A DNA stretch of 43,668 nt from positions 1 to 43,668 of the IMG/VR virus record IMGVR_UViG_3300009609_000016, one strand, 5' to 3'. The notes beneath the pieces were generated by a model that was given only the letters and a program-made list of their open reading frames with translations, ran no database searches and was not told where the DNA came from. How positions within the stretch are numbered: the first letter of the stretch is position 1; each line of letters starts with the position of its first letter. A program made the translations under genes and the position numbers. This DNA is from a virus. Positions 24,375 through 31,619 of this stretch are shown in pieces.

Positions 24375-24577
24375 CGGGAACGTCCTCGTCCGCGCCAGCG
24401 TGCGCCGCGCCGTGCATCCTCACTCGGGAACACCACGACCGCATCGGTCGCCACGAACGGATCCGGCAGCGACTGGTTCTCATCCTCGCGTAACGTCTTC
24501 GCGCCACGCGACATCAGGGCCAGCCCGATCGCCATCAGGAGCAGACAGCCCGCGAGCAGCCACAGCGCCACCGTCAC
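24359..24577 (-). CDS. Small single-pass membrane protein
   Basis: 72 aa, GTG start as GTGA. An N-terminal hydrophobic segment (ALWLLAGCLLLMAIGLALM) is followed by a charged tail ending in Arg-rich sequence. There are no positive charges ahead of the segment, so orientation is unclear. An odd element to find between terminase and portal genes. Confidence 0.55.
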   Translation of the reverse strand: MTVALWLLAGCLLLMAIGLALMSRGAKTLREDENQSLPDPFVATDAVVVFPSEDARRGARWRGRGRSRCSWA

Positions 24578-24774
24578 GCGGGCACCGTTCCGCCATCACC
24601 TGGCGCGTACGCGTCGATAATGTGCAGCATCAGCGTGCGCTCACGCGCCGTCATGGCCTCGTCCGCTTGCGCCATCAACAGCGCACTCCGGAGGCTGCGT
24701 CGCTCATCCCTCGCGCGCACGCGCACGCGCTCCAACCACGGCACCCACTTGGCTATGAAATCAGCTTCAGTCAC
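24574..24774 (-). CDS. Small helical protein after terminase
   Basis: 66 aa, GTG at 24774 joined to the terminase stop as GTGA. Helical and charged (DFIAKWVPWLERVRVRARDERRSLRSALLMAQADEA). Function unknown. Translational coupling to the terminase suggests a packaging accessory role. Confidence 0.55.
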   Translation of the reverse strand: MTEADFIAKWVPWLERVRVRARDERRSLRSALLMAQADEAMTARERTLMLHIIDAYAPGDGGTVPA

Positions 24775-26384
24775 GCGATCACCTGTGTCTGCCTGCGCAT
24801 CTGCTGCTCCTGCCACTTCGTCTCGAATCCCCACGTCCCCGGCCCAGGCTCCGTACTCTTGTGAATCCGCGTGGGACTCGGGCGGCTCATCGCGCCGTAC
24901 CGGATGCTCTCGAGGCCATGCACTTGGGGAAACGCCTTCTCGTCAATCTCGTCGAGGTCCAGCGGATCGCTCGGCGCGTTCGGCAACGTGCGCCTGGCAT
25001 ACGTGCAGCTCGGGTGAAACACCAGCCACGGCGATCCCCAGCCCGTGGGCCTCAAGAGTTCATGCACCCGATACCACCCCGGTTTCCGCGATTGATCGGC
25101 GGCACGCACCGGCAGCCCGAAATGCCGCAGGGTTTCGTCCACCGTCTCCCCGTGTGGCGTCCGGAGGCCGTGATGGGTTCTCGTGTCGCCACCGACCACG
25201 ACATACCGCGCCCGCGTCCACCCGACCTCGTCGCGTGTGATCCGCCACCACTCCTTCGCGAAGTCATCCGCCCAGATCCCGGAGTCCTTCCACTCGCGGC
25301 GGATGTAATACCGGCCATCCGGTAAACACACCCACCAGTAGCAGACGAACGGATCGTTGAATCCCCAGTCGAGCGAACAGAACCCCTCGGTTCCAGGCGG
25401 GACATCAATCACCTGCACATGGTAGGGATTCCCCTCGAGGTCGTTCTCGCGCCACTCGGAGAAGAACTGGCCCTCGAAGACATTCTCATCGCCCCACCGC
25501 AACTGCCGGTACCGCGCCTCACCCAACACCGCCAAGGACTCTTCGTAGTCCTCGTCTCGATACGGGTTGTCCGTCAGCAGCCGCTTCTGATAGACCCACT
25601 TCTCTGGCTTGTAGTACTTCTTCAGCGCCGGGAACTGCTCGTAATCCGGTGTCTTGTTGACGAATAAATCCTTCAGCACCGGCCATGCTGGCCCACCGGG
25701 ATTCGTGCCCACATTGAACCGCGCCCCGCCCGCCCTCTTCACCGCGGGCTTACTGGTTCTCGCGCGGGTGCTCAGCTCGAGCAAGTGCTTCGGGTTGAAC
25801 GTCGAGCCCTCGTCGGCGGAAATCTCGTCATACTCGGTCGAGAGCCAGCGAGACAACGCCACCTCGTCGTCCAAGTGCCCCGCTTCAATCAGCGACCGCG
25901 GCCCGTTCGGATGCTGGAACTCCACCATGTACGAGGACGGGTAATACACCCCGCCCAACATCGGCACGTCCATCGCCAGACGGCGCAACTGCGACCGCTC
26001 CAATTCCCCGTAGGTCCGGCGCAGAATCAACCCCTCATAGCCGGGAATCGTCGCCGCCTTCCGCAACATCCCCCACCGGAGGTCGTGACTCTTACTCCCA
26101 CCCGCCGCCCCTCCGATCATCCGGTTCTTCGCCGGACACAACTCGTAATCGACGCCATGACTCGTCGGCACATACAACCAGCGAATCGCGCCGGTCTTGT
26201 CGTCCCGCACCGACACCGCGCAACTCGCCTGCGCCGCCTGACACGCCTCCGTCAGGCACCACCACGCCCCCTCCGCCCACACATACGGACGCTCGCACCA
26301 CCCGCACGGCCCCCCAGGCCCAATCGGATCCTCCGCGACTGACGGCAACGCCGGACGAGACTTGCTCGAAGCCGATCGCCCCAC
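24771..26384 (-). CDS. terL: Terminase large subunit with N-terminal zinc-binding extension
   Basis: 537 aa. The ATPase part has GGAAGGSKS (Walker A-like, 91-99), EYDEISADE (Walker B and catalytic Glu, about 184-192) and GTNPGG (coupling motif, 226-231). The RNase H-like nuclease part starts SLDWGFND with D339, and GGDTRTH with D400. The first 50 residues carry CGWC and CLTEAC (C27, C30, C43, C48), a zinc-ribbon-like addition I do not associate with ordinary terminases. GTG start right after the upstream TAG. It drives DNA packaging with the small subunit at 27366. Confidence 0.92.
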   Translation of the reverse strand: MGRSASSKSRPALPSVAEDPIGPGGPCGWCERPYVWAEGAWWCLTEACQAAQASCAVSVRDDKTGAIRWLYVPTSHGVDYELCPAKNRMIGGAAGGSKSHDLRWGMLRKAATIPGYEGLILRRTYGELERSQLRRLAMDVPMLGGVYYPSSYMVEFQHPNGPRSLIEAGHLDDEVALSRWLSTEYDEISADEGSTFNPKHLLELSTRARTSKPAVKRAGGARFNVGTNPGGPAWPVLKDLFVNKTPDYEQFPALKKYYKPEKWVYQKRLLTDNPYRDEDYEESLAVLGEARYRQLRWGDENVFEGQFFSEWRENDLEGNPYHVQVIDVPPGTEGFCSLDWGFNDPFVCYWWVCLPDGRYYIRREWKDSGIWADDFAKEWWRITRDEVGWTRARYVVVGGDTRTHHGLRTPHGETVDETLRHFGLPVRAADQSRKPGWYRVHELLRPTGWGSPWLVFHPSCTYARRTLPNAPSDPLDLDEIDEKAFPQVHGLESIRYGAMSRPSPTRIHKSTEPGPGTWGFETKWQEQQMRRQTQVIA

Positions 26385-26741
26385 CTACGTCACGTCCACA
26401 GACGGCGAACGCGGGGCCGGATGATGCTCCACGGGCGGAATCGCCTGCACCGGCGCCAACTCCCGCACCGCCTGCACCCGGTTCACGTTCACCCACCACT
26501 CCGAAATGGCCTCACTCCCAGCCGCACTGACCACCACCCGCAACCAGCCGTCTTTCCCCACCGCCAAGACCAACCAGGCTTCCTCGTAACAGAACTGACT
26601 CTGGCAGGCGTAGGCGACGTGATACTGCTTCCCCACCGCGAACACAGGCGAGCCGGTGCGCTTCTCTTGGGCATCAAGCGCCACCGACAACAACACGCAC
26701 GCGATCCACACGAGCAGGACTATCGCTCCAACGCGAGCCAT
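26385..26741 (-). CDS. Predicted exported protein between terminase genes
   Basis: 118 aa. The ATG at 26741 has GGGGGAG upstream and forms TGATG with the previous gene. The Sec signal-like start (ARVGAIVLLVWIACVLLSVALDA before Gln) could also be an uncleaved anchor. The mature part is beta-rich with two Cys 5 residues apart (ACQSQFC) and a Pro-rich tail. It has no business in DNA packaging by its look. A superinfection or surface role is possible. Confidence 0.6.
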   Translation of the reverse strand: MARVGAIVLLVWIACVLLSVALDAQEKRTGSPVFAVGKQYHVAYACQSQFCYEEAWLVLAVGKDGWLRVVVSAAGSEAISEWWVNVNRVQAVRELAPVQAIPPVEHHPAPRSPSVDVT

Positions 26742-26755
26742 CAGGACTCCCCCAC
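26739..26755. repeat. 17-base boundary direct repeat, copy 1
   Basis: CATCAGGACTCCCCCAC occurs here and, identically, at 26909-26925. Each copy holds the stop of one gene, the start of the next and its ribosome binding site (GGGGGAG). The two copies bracket the 56-aa zinc-ribbon gene. Confidence 0.93.
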
Positions 26756-26911
26756 GACGGACACCCAGTCGTAGTCGCACGCCTCACAGCGGCCACCGTC
26801 GAGCGCGTCTGCCTCCACCGGCCGGCGACACAGCGGGCAATACCTCCGCACGTAGTAGGCGTACCGCCACGCCGTCACCCACACCTGCGCATCACCAGTG
26901 AGCAGCGTCAT
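26741..26911 (-). CDS. Zinc-ribbon microprotein (repeat-bracketed)
   Basis: 56 aa, ATG at 26911 with GGGGGAG upstream, stop TGA shared with the next ATG. CPLC (about 25-28) and CEAC (about 43-46) form a clean zinc ribbon. The N-terminal part is aromatic (VTAWRYAYYVRRY). It ends VVGES, and the upstream gene ends MVGES, because both ends lie in the same 17-base direct repeat. Confidence 0.7.
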   Translation of the reverse strand: MTLLTGDAQVWVTAWRYAYYVRRYCPLCRRPVEADALDGGRCEACDYDWVSVVGES

Positions 26912-26925
26912 CAGGACTCCCCCAC
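26909..26925. repeat. 17-base boundary direct repeat, copy 2
   Basis: Perfect copy of 26739-26755, 170 bases away. It spans the junction of the 53-aa gene and the zinc-ribbon gene. Confidence 0.93.
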
Positions 26926-27072
26926 CATGCTCTCCGGATGCCCCACCCCAGTATTCAACCTCAGCCGTAGCGGAATCTCCGGTACCACACGGTGGGAGGG
27001 TGCCATTTGTCCTAAGGATTTCTCGCGCCTGCTAATTTCTTCGCAGACCATCTCAGACAGCTTTAACCTCAT
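26911..27072 (-). CDS. Small hypothetical protein
   Basis: 53 aa from the ATG at 27072, joined as TGATG to the upstream stop. Helical N-terminus (LKLSEMVCEEISRREKSLG), Pro/Arg-rich C-terminus. A longer version from an upstream TTG or GTG is possible. No motif. Confidence 0.5.
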   Translation of the reverse strand: MRLKLSEMVCEEISRREKSLGQMAPSHRVVPEIPLRLRLNTGVGHPESMVGES

Positions 27073-27347
27073 CAGTTCGTAGCCGTCACTCTCACCAGCG
27101 AGACGCGGACTCTCACACACACCGTTTCGTCCTGTCTCGCGCTCGCCGCCGCGATGTCACTGTCAGTGTAAGACGAACATACAGCGAAACCGCTCATCTG
27201 TAAAACCCCCACCCCAGGGACCACCCAGATCGCCGGGTTGAGTTGGAGCCCGACTCGGGGTGCGGGGCCCCCCGTGCATTCCAGTGCCGCACTGACGGGG
27301 GCCGCCTGGCCCTGCGATTTCATTGGCATTTCCGCGTCAGTTAACAT
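27072..27347 (-). CDS. Hypothetical protein, uncertain start
   Basis: About 91 aa from the ATG at 27347 (a GTG at 27353 and later ATGs are alternatives). Low-complexity Ala/Gly/Pro N-terminal half, then a beta-like part ending VRVRVSLVRVTATN. No ribosome binding site stands out. The gene is supported mainly by its tight junction with the next one. Confidence 0.42.
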   Translation of the reverse strand: MLTDAEMPMKSQGQAAPVSAALECTGGPAPRVGLQLNPAIWVVPGVGVLQMSGFAVCSSYTDSDIAAASARQDETVCVRVRVSLVRVTATN

Positions 27348-27365
27348 AATCACTGCTATGCGACG

Positions 27366-27947
27366 CTAACCCTTGCTGTCTCTAGTACTTAGCCTGTGCA
27401 AACCATCGCTAACTGAAGGCGAAAGTGTCGAGGCTGATGGCGAAACGCTGGACAGCTGCGATCCCCTACCCGTCTCGAGCGCAGGGTGAGTGCTCGGCAT
27501 GGTTGTGGGCGGTGTCTGGCTCACGGTAATCACTGGACGCGGTTGTTCGGTGTTGCCTGGGATCGCGACGATGATGGTCAGTCCGCCCTGTGCGCCTGCG
27601 TGGGTTTGTGGCCTGAGGTCTGGGTAGGCGGCCTCGAGCAATTCTCTCGCGGGTCTGTGATCGCCACGTTCTGCGGCGACTTTGCGGGCCTTGCGCCAAT
27701 CGGCGATGGTTTCGTCGGTTTGGCCTCTGAGCTGTCTGGCGACGGATTCAGCCGTGCCGGCGAATTGTTTCAGGGTGTTGCTGACCGTGGCTTGCGAACA
27801 GTTGACGACCTGCGCGATCTCGGTCTGCTTGTAGCCGCCATCGTGCAACTCGAGCACGGTCCTTATATCGGCCGCGGACAATCGCTTGGATCTAGATGTC
27901 GCGACGGCTGTCTCGGTATCAGTTGCGAGCGCCTGTTCGGTGCTCAT
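27366..27947 (-). CDS. terS: Terminase small subunit (putative)
   Basis: 193 aa, ATG at 27947 overlapping the upstream stop as ATGA. Residues about 25-65 form a homeodomain-like helix-turn-helix (ADIRTVLELHDGGYKQTEIAQ, SQATVSNTLKQF), then a helical oligomerisation-type region (RGQTDETIADWRKARKVAAE) and a disordered Ser/Thr/Pro-rich tail of about 70 residues. It lies a few small genes before the large terminase. The small subunit recognises pac/cos DNA. A plain transcription regulator is the alternative. Confidence 0.72.
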   Translation of the reverse strand: MSTEQALATDTETAVATSRSKRLSAADIRTVLELHDGGYKQTEIAQVVNCSQATVSNTLKQFAGTAESVARQLRGQTDETIADWRKARKVAAERGDHRPARELLEAAYPDLRPQTHAGAQGGLTIIVAIPGNTEQPRPVITVSQTPPTTMPSTHPALETGRGSQLSSVSPSASTLSPSVSDGLHRLSTRDSKG

Positions 27948-28159
27948 GCGTACCACTTCGGAACGGCAACATACGCCGCGGCGATTTCTGGATCGGCAAT
28001 CAATCGCAGGAGCAATTGGTCGGCGTAGCTATGGGCATTCTCGATGTCGCCGAGGCCGTCAGGGCCAGCCATCCGGCGCAACTCTGACAGCGCCTCATCG
28101 CGCGTAATGAGCTTGGCTGCAGCCGTGAGAATGGCCTCTTCGTACGCGGTGTCGCTCAT
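27944..28159 (-). CDS. Small helical protein
   Basis: 71 aa, ATG at 28159 as ATGA. All-helical (AYEEAILTAAAKLITRDEALSELRRMA, AHSYADQLLLRLIADPEIAAAYVAV). Second gene of the packaging operon. Function unknown. Confidence 0.6.
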   Translation of the reverse strand: MSDTAYEEAILTAAAKLITRDEALSELRRMAGPDGLGDIENAHSYADQLLLRLIADPEIAAAYVAVPKWYA

Positions 28160-28377
28160 GCCGGCCCCATCGCCTTCGCGTACGCCTCGGGATCGTGCTG
28201 GCGCATCCACCGCAATTCCGCGAGTCTTCGCTTGAATCGCTGCTCTATGAGCTCCGCCTTGTCGTCCTGAAAATTGGGCATGTACGGACGATCAGCCGCA
28301 GGCACCACGCGCGCGGCGCGCTTGTCGGTGCTGTACGTGCGAGTGGTGTCGATTTGGGGTGCGGCGCGTCTCGCCAC
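28156..28377 (-). CDS. Small basic protein, first gene of packaging operon
   Basis: 73 aa, GTG start at 28377. Basic and helical in its second half (LIEQRFKRRLAELRWMRQHDPEAYAKAMG). It is the first gene after the promoter at 28421-28449. The ribosome binding site (AGGTGA) is about 17 bases ahead, so translation may be weak or regulated. Confidence 0.55.
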   Translation of the reverse strand: MARRAAPQIDTTRTYSTDKRAARVVPAADRPYMPNFQDDKAELIEQRFKRRLAELRWMRQHDPEAYAKAMGPA

Positions 28378-28394
28378 ACGGCCATTGTGCGCTC

Positions 28395-28411
28395 ACCTAT
28401 CTAAATAGGGT
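28395..28411. promoter_or_regulatory. Operator-like dyad at start of packaging operon
   Basis: CCTAT, a 4-base centre, then ATAGG (28396-28409): a perfect 5-bp dyad with near-symmetric flanks. It lies just downstream of the -10 box, across the expected transcription start, a usual place for a repressor site. The binding protein is unknown. Confidence 0.5.
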
Positions 28412-28420
28412 AGAGCCGAA

Positions 28421-28449
28421 ATTATACGGTGGGAAAAAGTGTACGTGTT
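28421..28449 (-). promoter_or_regulatory. Promoter of the packaging operon (putative)
   Basis: The minus strand has a perfect TATAAT at 28426-28421 in an AT-rich island of an otherwise GC-rich sequence. The -35 position (AACACG, 17-base spacer) is poor, so an activator may be needed. It drives leftward transcription of the terminase genes. Confidence 0.55.
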
Positions 28450-28459
28450 TCCAGTGGAA

Positions 28460-28945
28460 CTACGCTGCGGCGGTAGCTCTCTTGGACGACGGCCATTCCT
28501 GGGCATGTGACGCGATGAACTCTCGCAACGTGACATGGTCAAGGAACCACTCGCCGCGATGGCGATACTCGGCGAAGGTTCTATGCGCGTCCTTCTCGAT
28601 CGCCGTCAGGTGCGAGGCATCGTCGGCTGGAATCCACCCGAGCGGGACCACGTCATACGGCGTCGATGTCTGGATGGTTCCGTACCGCGTGCAAACGTCT
28701 GCGGCCTTGCCAATTTTGATGAACTCCCCGCAGGCCAAAAAATAGACGCCCCTCTTATGCCTGGTGACTGGTGCGCCCACAGACAAGCCAGACTTGGCAA
28801 CCCTAATGCGAAAGTGCCCCCCATCCCCTCGCCGATCCACGTCCAAGTGGCCGCGCCGAATCCAGTCGCGAACGGTCCTCGGGGTCACCCGCATCATGGC
28901 CGCGTACTCCTTGACGGTCAGCAGCTCGAAAATGTGATCGTTCAT
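28460..28945 (-). CDS. HTH plus GIY-YIG-like (T5orf172/MUG113) fusion protein
   Basis: 161 aa, ATG overlapping the upstream stop as ATGA. Residues about 8-50 are a MerR/excisionase-type helix-turn-helix (LTVKEYAAMMRVTPRTVRDWI, RRGHLDVDRR). Residues about 65-135 match the T5orf172/MUG113 variant of the GIY-YIG fold: GVYFLACGEFIKIGKA, then RYGTIQTSTP, AIEKDAHRTF and GEWF. The family is linked to DNA cutting or site-specific DNA recognition. The DNA-reading head and position next to the packaging promoter suggest homing or regulation. Confidence 0.82.
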   Translation of the reverse strand: MNDHIFELLTVKEYAAMMRVTPRTVRDWIRRGHLDVDRRGDGGHFRIRVAKSGLSVGAPVTRHKRGVYFLACGEFIKIGKAADVCTRYGTIQTSTPYDVVPLGWIPADDASHLTAIEKDAHRTFAEYRHRGEWFLDHVTLREFIASHAQEWPSSKRATAAA

Positions 28946-29076
28946 CGAAGTAGCCCGAATAGAAGACCGGCAAACGCGAGCACGCCGAACATGGACAGCA
29001 AGGCGATGACCCAGATCGGCGTGTCGTCTCGATCTTGTTCGTATTTCTTCCGATACATGCGTTCTTCTGGTCCCAT
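28942..29076 (-). CDS. 44-aa single-pass membrane protein
   Basis: The ATG at 29076 has an excellent AAGGGAGG 4 bases upstream, better than the GTG at 29124 that overlaps the previous stop. A charged N-terminus (MYRKKYEQDRDD) is followed by one membrane helix (WVIALLSMFGVLAFAGLLFGLL). Function unknown. Confidence 0.65.
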   Translation of the reverse strand: MGPEERMYRKKYEQDRDDTPIWVIALLSMFGVLAFAGLLFGLLR

Positions 29077-29120
29077 CGTTCCTCCCTTGGGTGGGCCGTC
29101 AGCGTCGAGATCGGCGTGAG

Positions 29121-29567
29121 TCACGAGGAAGACTCTCCCGCGCGTGGTCGGCCTTCAGCCACGGCGTCAGAACCTTGGGGATCTACCGCAGCGACCGACT
29201 GTGGCAACACGTAGCGATAGCTAACCGCCGACGTTCCGAGCCTGGTTATGACTCGGCGCTTGCACGCCAAAATGCACGCGCCCTGTAGTGCGAGCTTTTT
29301 CTTGTGTGGCTCGACGCCGAGAATGTCGTTGATAATCTCTGACAAGCGCATCGGCTCGCCGCGCGCGGAGAGGGACGCCACAATCTCGCGCTCCCACTTG
29401 CGCGGCTTCCCCGCTGTTGGATGCTCTGTGCGCTTCAATGTTTCTTCAATGGTGTCGGCAATCTCGTGATGGGCGTCGGCATACCCACCAGCGTACGTTT
29501 GGCCTTCACCGCCGCATCTCCGGAGGTCGTGCATCAACTGTAGTATTTCTTCCCGTAGCGTCGCCAC
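29121..29567 (-). CDS. Winged-helix-like protein bracketed by boundary repeats
   Basis: 148 aa, GTG start with GAGGGG upstream. Helical N-terminus, then KWEREIVASLSARGEPMRLSEI and KRRVITRLGTSAVSYRYVL, a winged-helix layout. Its leader holds one TGGGGATCTACCGC (29602-29589, sense) and its 3' end an inverted copy (29189-29176) that codes AVDPQ. The first 21 codons overlap the upstream gene. Probably DNA-binding; target unknown. Confidence 0.65.
   Translation of the reverse strand: MATLREEILQLMHDLRRCGGEGQTYAGGYADAHHEIADTIEETLKRTEHPTAGKPRKWEREIVASLSARGEPMRLSEIINDILGVEPHKKKLALQGACILACKRRVITRLGTSAVSYRYVLPQSVAAVDPQGSDAVAEGRPRAGESSS
29139..29189 (-). repeat. Boundary repeat, site A
   Basis: Contains TGGGGATCTACCGC (29176-29189, plus reading) and the companion CGCGCGTGGTC (29139-29149). 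It lies in the 3' end of the 148-aa gene and is read there as AVDPQ...RPRAG. Confidence 0.9.
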
Positions 29568-29829
29568 GAATCACCCCTCGTTTCCATTGCGGTAGATCCC
29601 CATTGCGCCGCAGCCGCTTCTCGGTGATGGCGAAATAACGATCGGCTATCGCCTGGCGTTGCTCGCGTGTGCCTCTTCCGGTCTTGACGGGCCTTCCCTC
29701 GGCCATTCGATCCTGGCGCCACAGTTTCTCGTACGTGCTGCGACACGGCCGACACTGGAACGTGTGTCTCCTCTCTTGGTACGCAGTGGGCGTGCCCTCT
29801 GCGCCACATGTCCGACACTTGGCCATCAT
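29506..29829 (-). CDS. Zinc-finger protein with basic helical tail
   Basis: 107 aa, ATG at 29829 (a second ATG follows). CRTC near residues 5-8 and CRPC near 26-29 form a Cys4 finger, then a strongly basic helix (RSTYEKLWRQDRMAEGRP) and EQRQAIADRYFAITEKRL. It recalls the finger part of HNH-type phage proteins, but no H-N-H core is present. Its 3' end overlaps the next gene and includes boundary site D. Confidence 0.6.
   Translation of the reverse strand: MMAKCRTCGAEGTPTAYQERRHTFQCRPCRSTYEKLWRQDRMAEGRPVKTGRGTREQRQAIADRYFAITEKRLRRNGDLPQWKRGVIRGDATGRNTTVDARPPEMRR
29589..29602 (-). repeat. Boundary repeat, site D
   Basis: On the minus strand reads TGGGGATCTACCGC, followed by AATGGAAACGAGGGG and the GTG of the 148-aa gene. 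It is the upstream partner of site A. No CGCGCGTGGT companion is present. Confidence 0.9.
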
Positions 29830-30173
29830 TCCTCGTTCACCGTCGAGACAGCGCCGACTGACTGAAACGCACCGAACGTCCGTGTTCTTGTGTTCTCCGC
29901 GTCGGGCAGCGTTGGGACAGCATTCACGCCCTGAGCCTCACCGGCCGATGGCGACTCGGTAATCAGCGCGGCAACAAGCGACTTCACTGATTCTGGTGAC
30001 AAGCGCTTACGCGTCGCTCCAGCGAACGCCTTGAGCGCGTCAGACCACCCGCGAGCGTACTCATCGCTTGGGCTGGTCGATGGTTCGCGCGAGATAGCCA
30101 TCTTACACGCGGCATTGTGGACACCCGTAATCGCGGCGTGACATGTACAAATCAGTCGTGTTCTCGCCACCAT
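29826..30173 (-). CDS. Hypothetical protein
   Basis: 115 aa. ATG at 30173 with GGAGGGAGGT directly upstream; the GTG one codon later has better spacing. Cys-containing N-terminus (LICTCHAAITGVHNAAC), a helical middle (ARGWSDALKAFAGATRKRLS) and a disordered tail. Function unknown. Confidence 0.55.
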   Translation of the reverse strand: MVARTRLICTCHAAITGVHNAACKMAISREPSTSPSDEYARGWSDALKAFAGATRKRLSPESVKSLVAALITESPSAGEAQGVNAVPTLPDAENTRTRTFGAFQSVGAVSTVNEE

Positions 30174-30364
30174 ACCTCCCTCCAGTACCCGACATGGTTA
30201 GCTAGGCTATCGTGCAACTCTTTCTCACCGCGTAGCACGCGGGATAGATGCCCTGCTGACACTTTAAAGATTCTGGCCGCGCTACGCACGCCACCAAGGC
30301 GTTTAACTGCACCGCGTAAATCTTCAAGCACGTCATTTGTAGTCGTGAGATGAGGCGCCCTCAT
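30152..30364 (-). CDS. Cro-like helix-turn-helix protein
   Basis: About 70 aa from the ATG at 30364, which has GGAGG 5 bases upstream. The helix-turn-helix is clear: DVLEDLRGAVKRLGGVRSAAR, IFKVSAGHLSRVLRGEKEL. It is likely a small repressor or antirepressor-type regulator. It overlaps the downstream gene's start by about 20 bases. Confidence 0.72.
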   Translation of the reverse strand: MRAPHLTTTNDVLEDLRGAVKRLGGVRSAARIFKVSAGHLSRVLRGEKELHDSLANHVGYWREVWWREHD

Positions 30365-30375
30365 TCGGCCTCCAT

Positions 30376-30768
30376 TTATAGCGACCCCTTCGGGGACCGC
30401 CATGTATTTGAGCCGTCCACTTCTTCAAGGGTCCGCACGTTCACAGGCAACCAGCCTGACGCACGCAATTGGCGCACCCAACACTCGACGTCCTGATAAC
30501 CACAATCCTTCCCCGCGGTCGCATCCGGCGTTGGAACCGGCCGCGTCGAGTCAATGCGCGCCTGATCTTCTTCCGTTTGCGGTCGGGGGATCGCCGCAAG
30601 GGCAGATTCAACAAAGCGCAAGTCGCGCAGCACCACCGTCAGCAGCGCATTTTCGGCCGCTACGACCTCGTTAGATACGATTTCGCCATTGAACGAGCGC
30701 GGTGTTTGCCGTTGATACGACTCGTATCGCTCCACCAGCAACCTCACCGCTGTCAGTGCGTCACTCAT
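30376..30768 (-). CDS. Hypothetical helical protein
   Basis: 130 aa, ATG at 30768 overlapping the methyltransferase stop as ATGA. Helical N-terminal region (LTAVRLLVERYESYQRQT, NEVVAAENALLTVVLRDLRF) and a C-terminal part with VECWVRQLRASGWLPV. Function unknown. It is co-translated with the methyltransferase. Confidence 0.6.
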   Translation of the reverse strand: MSDALTAVRLLVERYESYQRQTPRSFNGEIVSNEVVAAENALLTVVLRDLRFVESALAAIPRPQTEEDQARIDSTRPVPTPDATAGKDCGYQDVECWVRQLRASGWLPVNVRTLEEVDGSNTWRSPKGSL

Positions 30769-31619
30769 CGATCTCGAGCCTCCGTGATGTGCGCTTCCGC
30801 GTCGAGGATGCGCCTTCCGATCCACTCTGAGATTTGCGGGACGATCGCGTTCCCCAGTCCCTTAAGGCGGTCCACTCGGTTGGGTATCCCATGAGCCACT
30901 CGACCCACGTCGGGCTCAGGAGCCCACCGACCACCCAAGGCAGCGTCTTGCCCATCGTCATCGCATCGCGCGCCGCCCGGAATTCCGGTGAACACGAGTC
31001 GCTCTTGTAGTCCCTGGCTGTTGGGGTCGGCCAGTACCGAGCGTGCTTCGGATCGTCCCGATACAGCCCACGAACGCGAATGTCCAGCGCCGTCAGTCCC
31101 GGTCGGTGGCTCTCCGCAAAGCCGTACGCTCGCGGGGTAGGCCACGATCCAGACGCGATCTCTCCGGTGAGGGGCGCCAACGGCTGACGCTGGTATGCAA
31201 TCCCACTCCGCGTCATACCCGCTCGCGGCCAGGTCTCCGAGAACAACGCCAAGCCCCCGTCCAAGCAACGCTGCGACGTTCTCCACGAGGACGTACCGGG
31301 GTCGAAGCTCGCGAATGAGTCGGAGGTATTCGGACCAGAGTCCGCTGCGCTCTCCGGCCAGCCCAGCGCCTTTGCCGGCCACGCTGATGTCCTGGCAGGG
31401 GAATCCTCCGCAGATGACATCAACGCGCTCAAGTTCGGCTCCAACGGTTCGGACATCCTCGTAGCGCCTCACATGGGGCCAGTGCTTCTCTAGCACCGCC
31501 CGACAAAATGGATCGATCTCGACCTGCCACTTAATCTCGAACCCCGCGCGCTCAAGACCAAGGTCAAACCCGCCGATGCCCGCGAACAAGCTGCCAACGG
31601 TCAGCGCCCACCCGCTCAT
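30765..31619 (-). CDS. DNA (cytosine-5) methyltransferase
   Basis: 284 aa, ATG at 31619 as ATGA, with AAAGG 7 bases upstream. Motifs in canonical order: I (SLFAGIGGFD), IV (GGFPCQDIS, catalytic C75), VI (VENV, about 112-115), VIII (HRRDRVWIV) and X (LGNAIVPQ). It transfers a methyl group from SAM to C5 of cytosine. No partner restriction gene is next to it, so it is probably an orphan used for protection from host restriction or for regulation. The target-recognition region is short. Confidence 0.93.
   Translation of the reverse strand: MSGWALTVGSLFAGIGGFDLGLERAGFEIKWQVEIDPFCRAVLEKHWPHVRRYEDVRTVGAELERVDVICGGFPCQDISVAGKGAGLAGERSGLWSEYLRLIRELRPRYVLVENVAALLGRGLGVVLGDLAASGYDAEWDCIPASAVGAPHRRDRVWIVAYPASVRLCGEPPTGTDGAGHSRSWAVSGRSEARSVLADPNSQGLQERLVFTGIPGGARCDDDGQDAALGGRWAPEPDVGRVAHGIPNRVDRLKGLGNAIVPQISEWIGRRILDAEAHITEARDR

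Noticed and set aside
24359-24577. Lipoprotein (LAGC lipobox-like) for the small membrane protein
   Set aside because: No positive charge precedes the hydrophobic segment and the Cys lies too early for a usual lipoprotein signal.
30381-30400. CCCC-TTC-GGGG hairpin as terminator
   Set aside because: The stem is only about 4 bp, no T-tract follows on the minus strand, and it overlaps the last codons of a gene.
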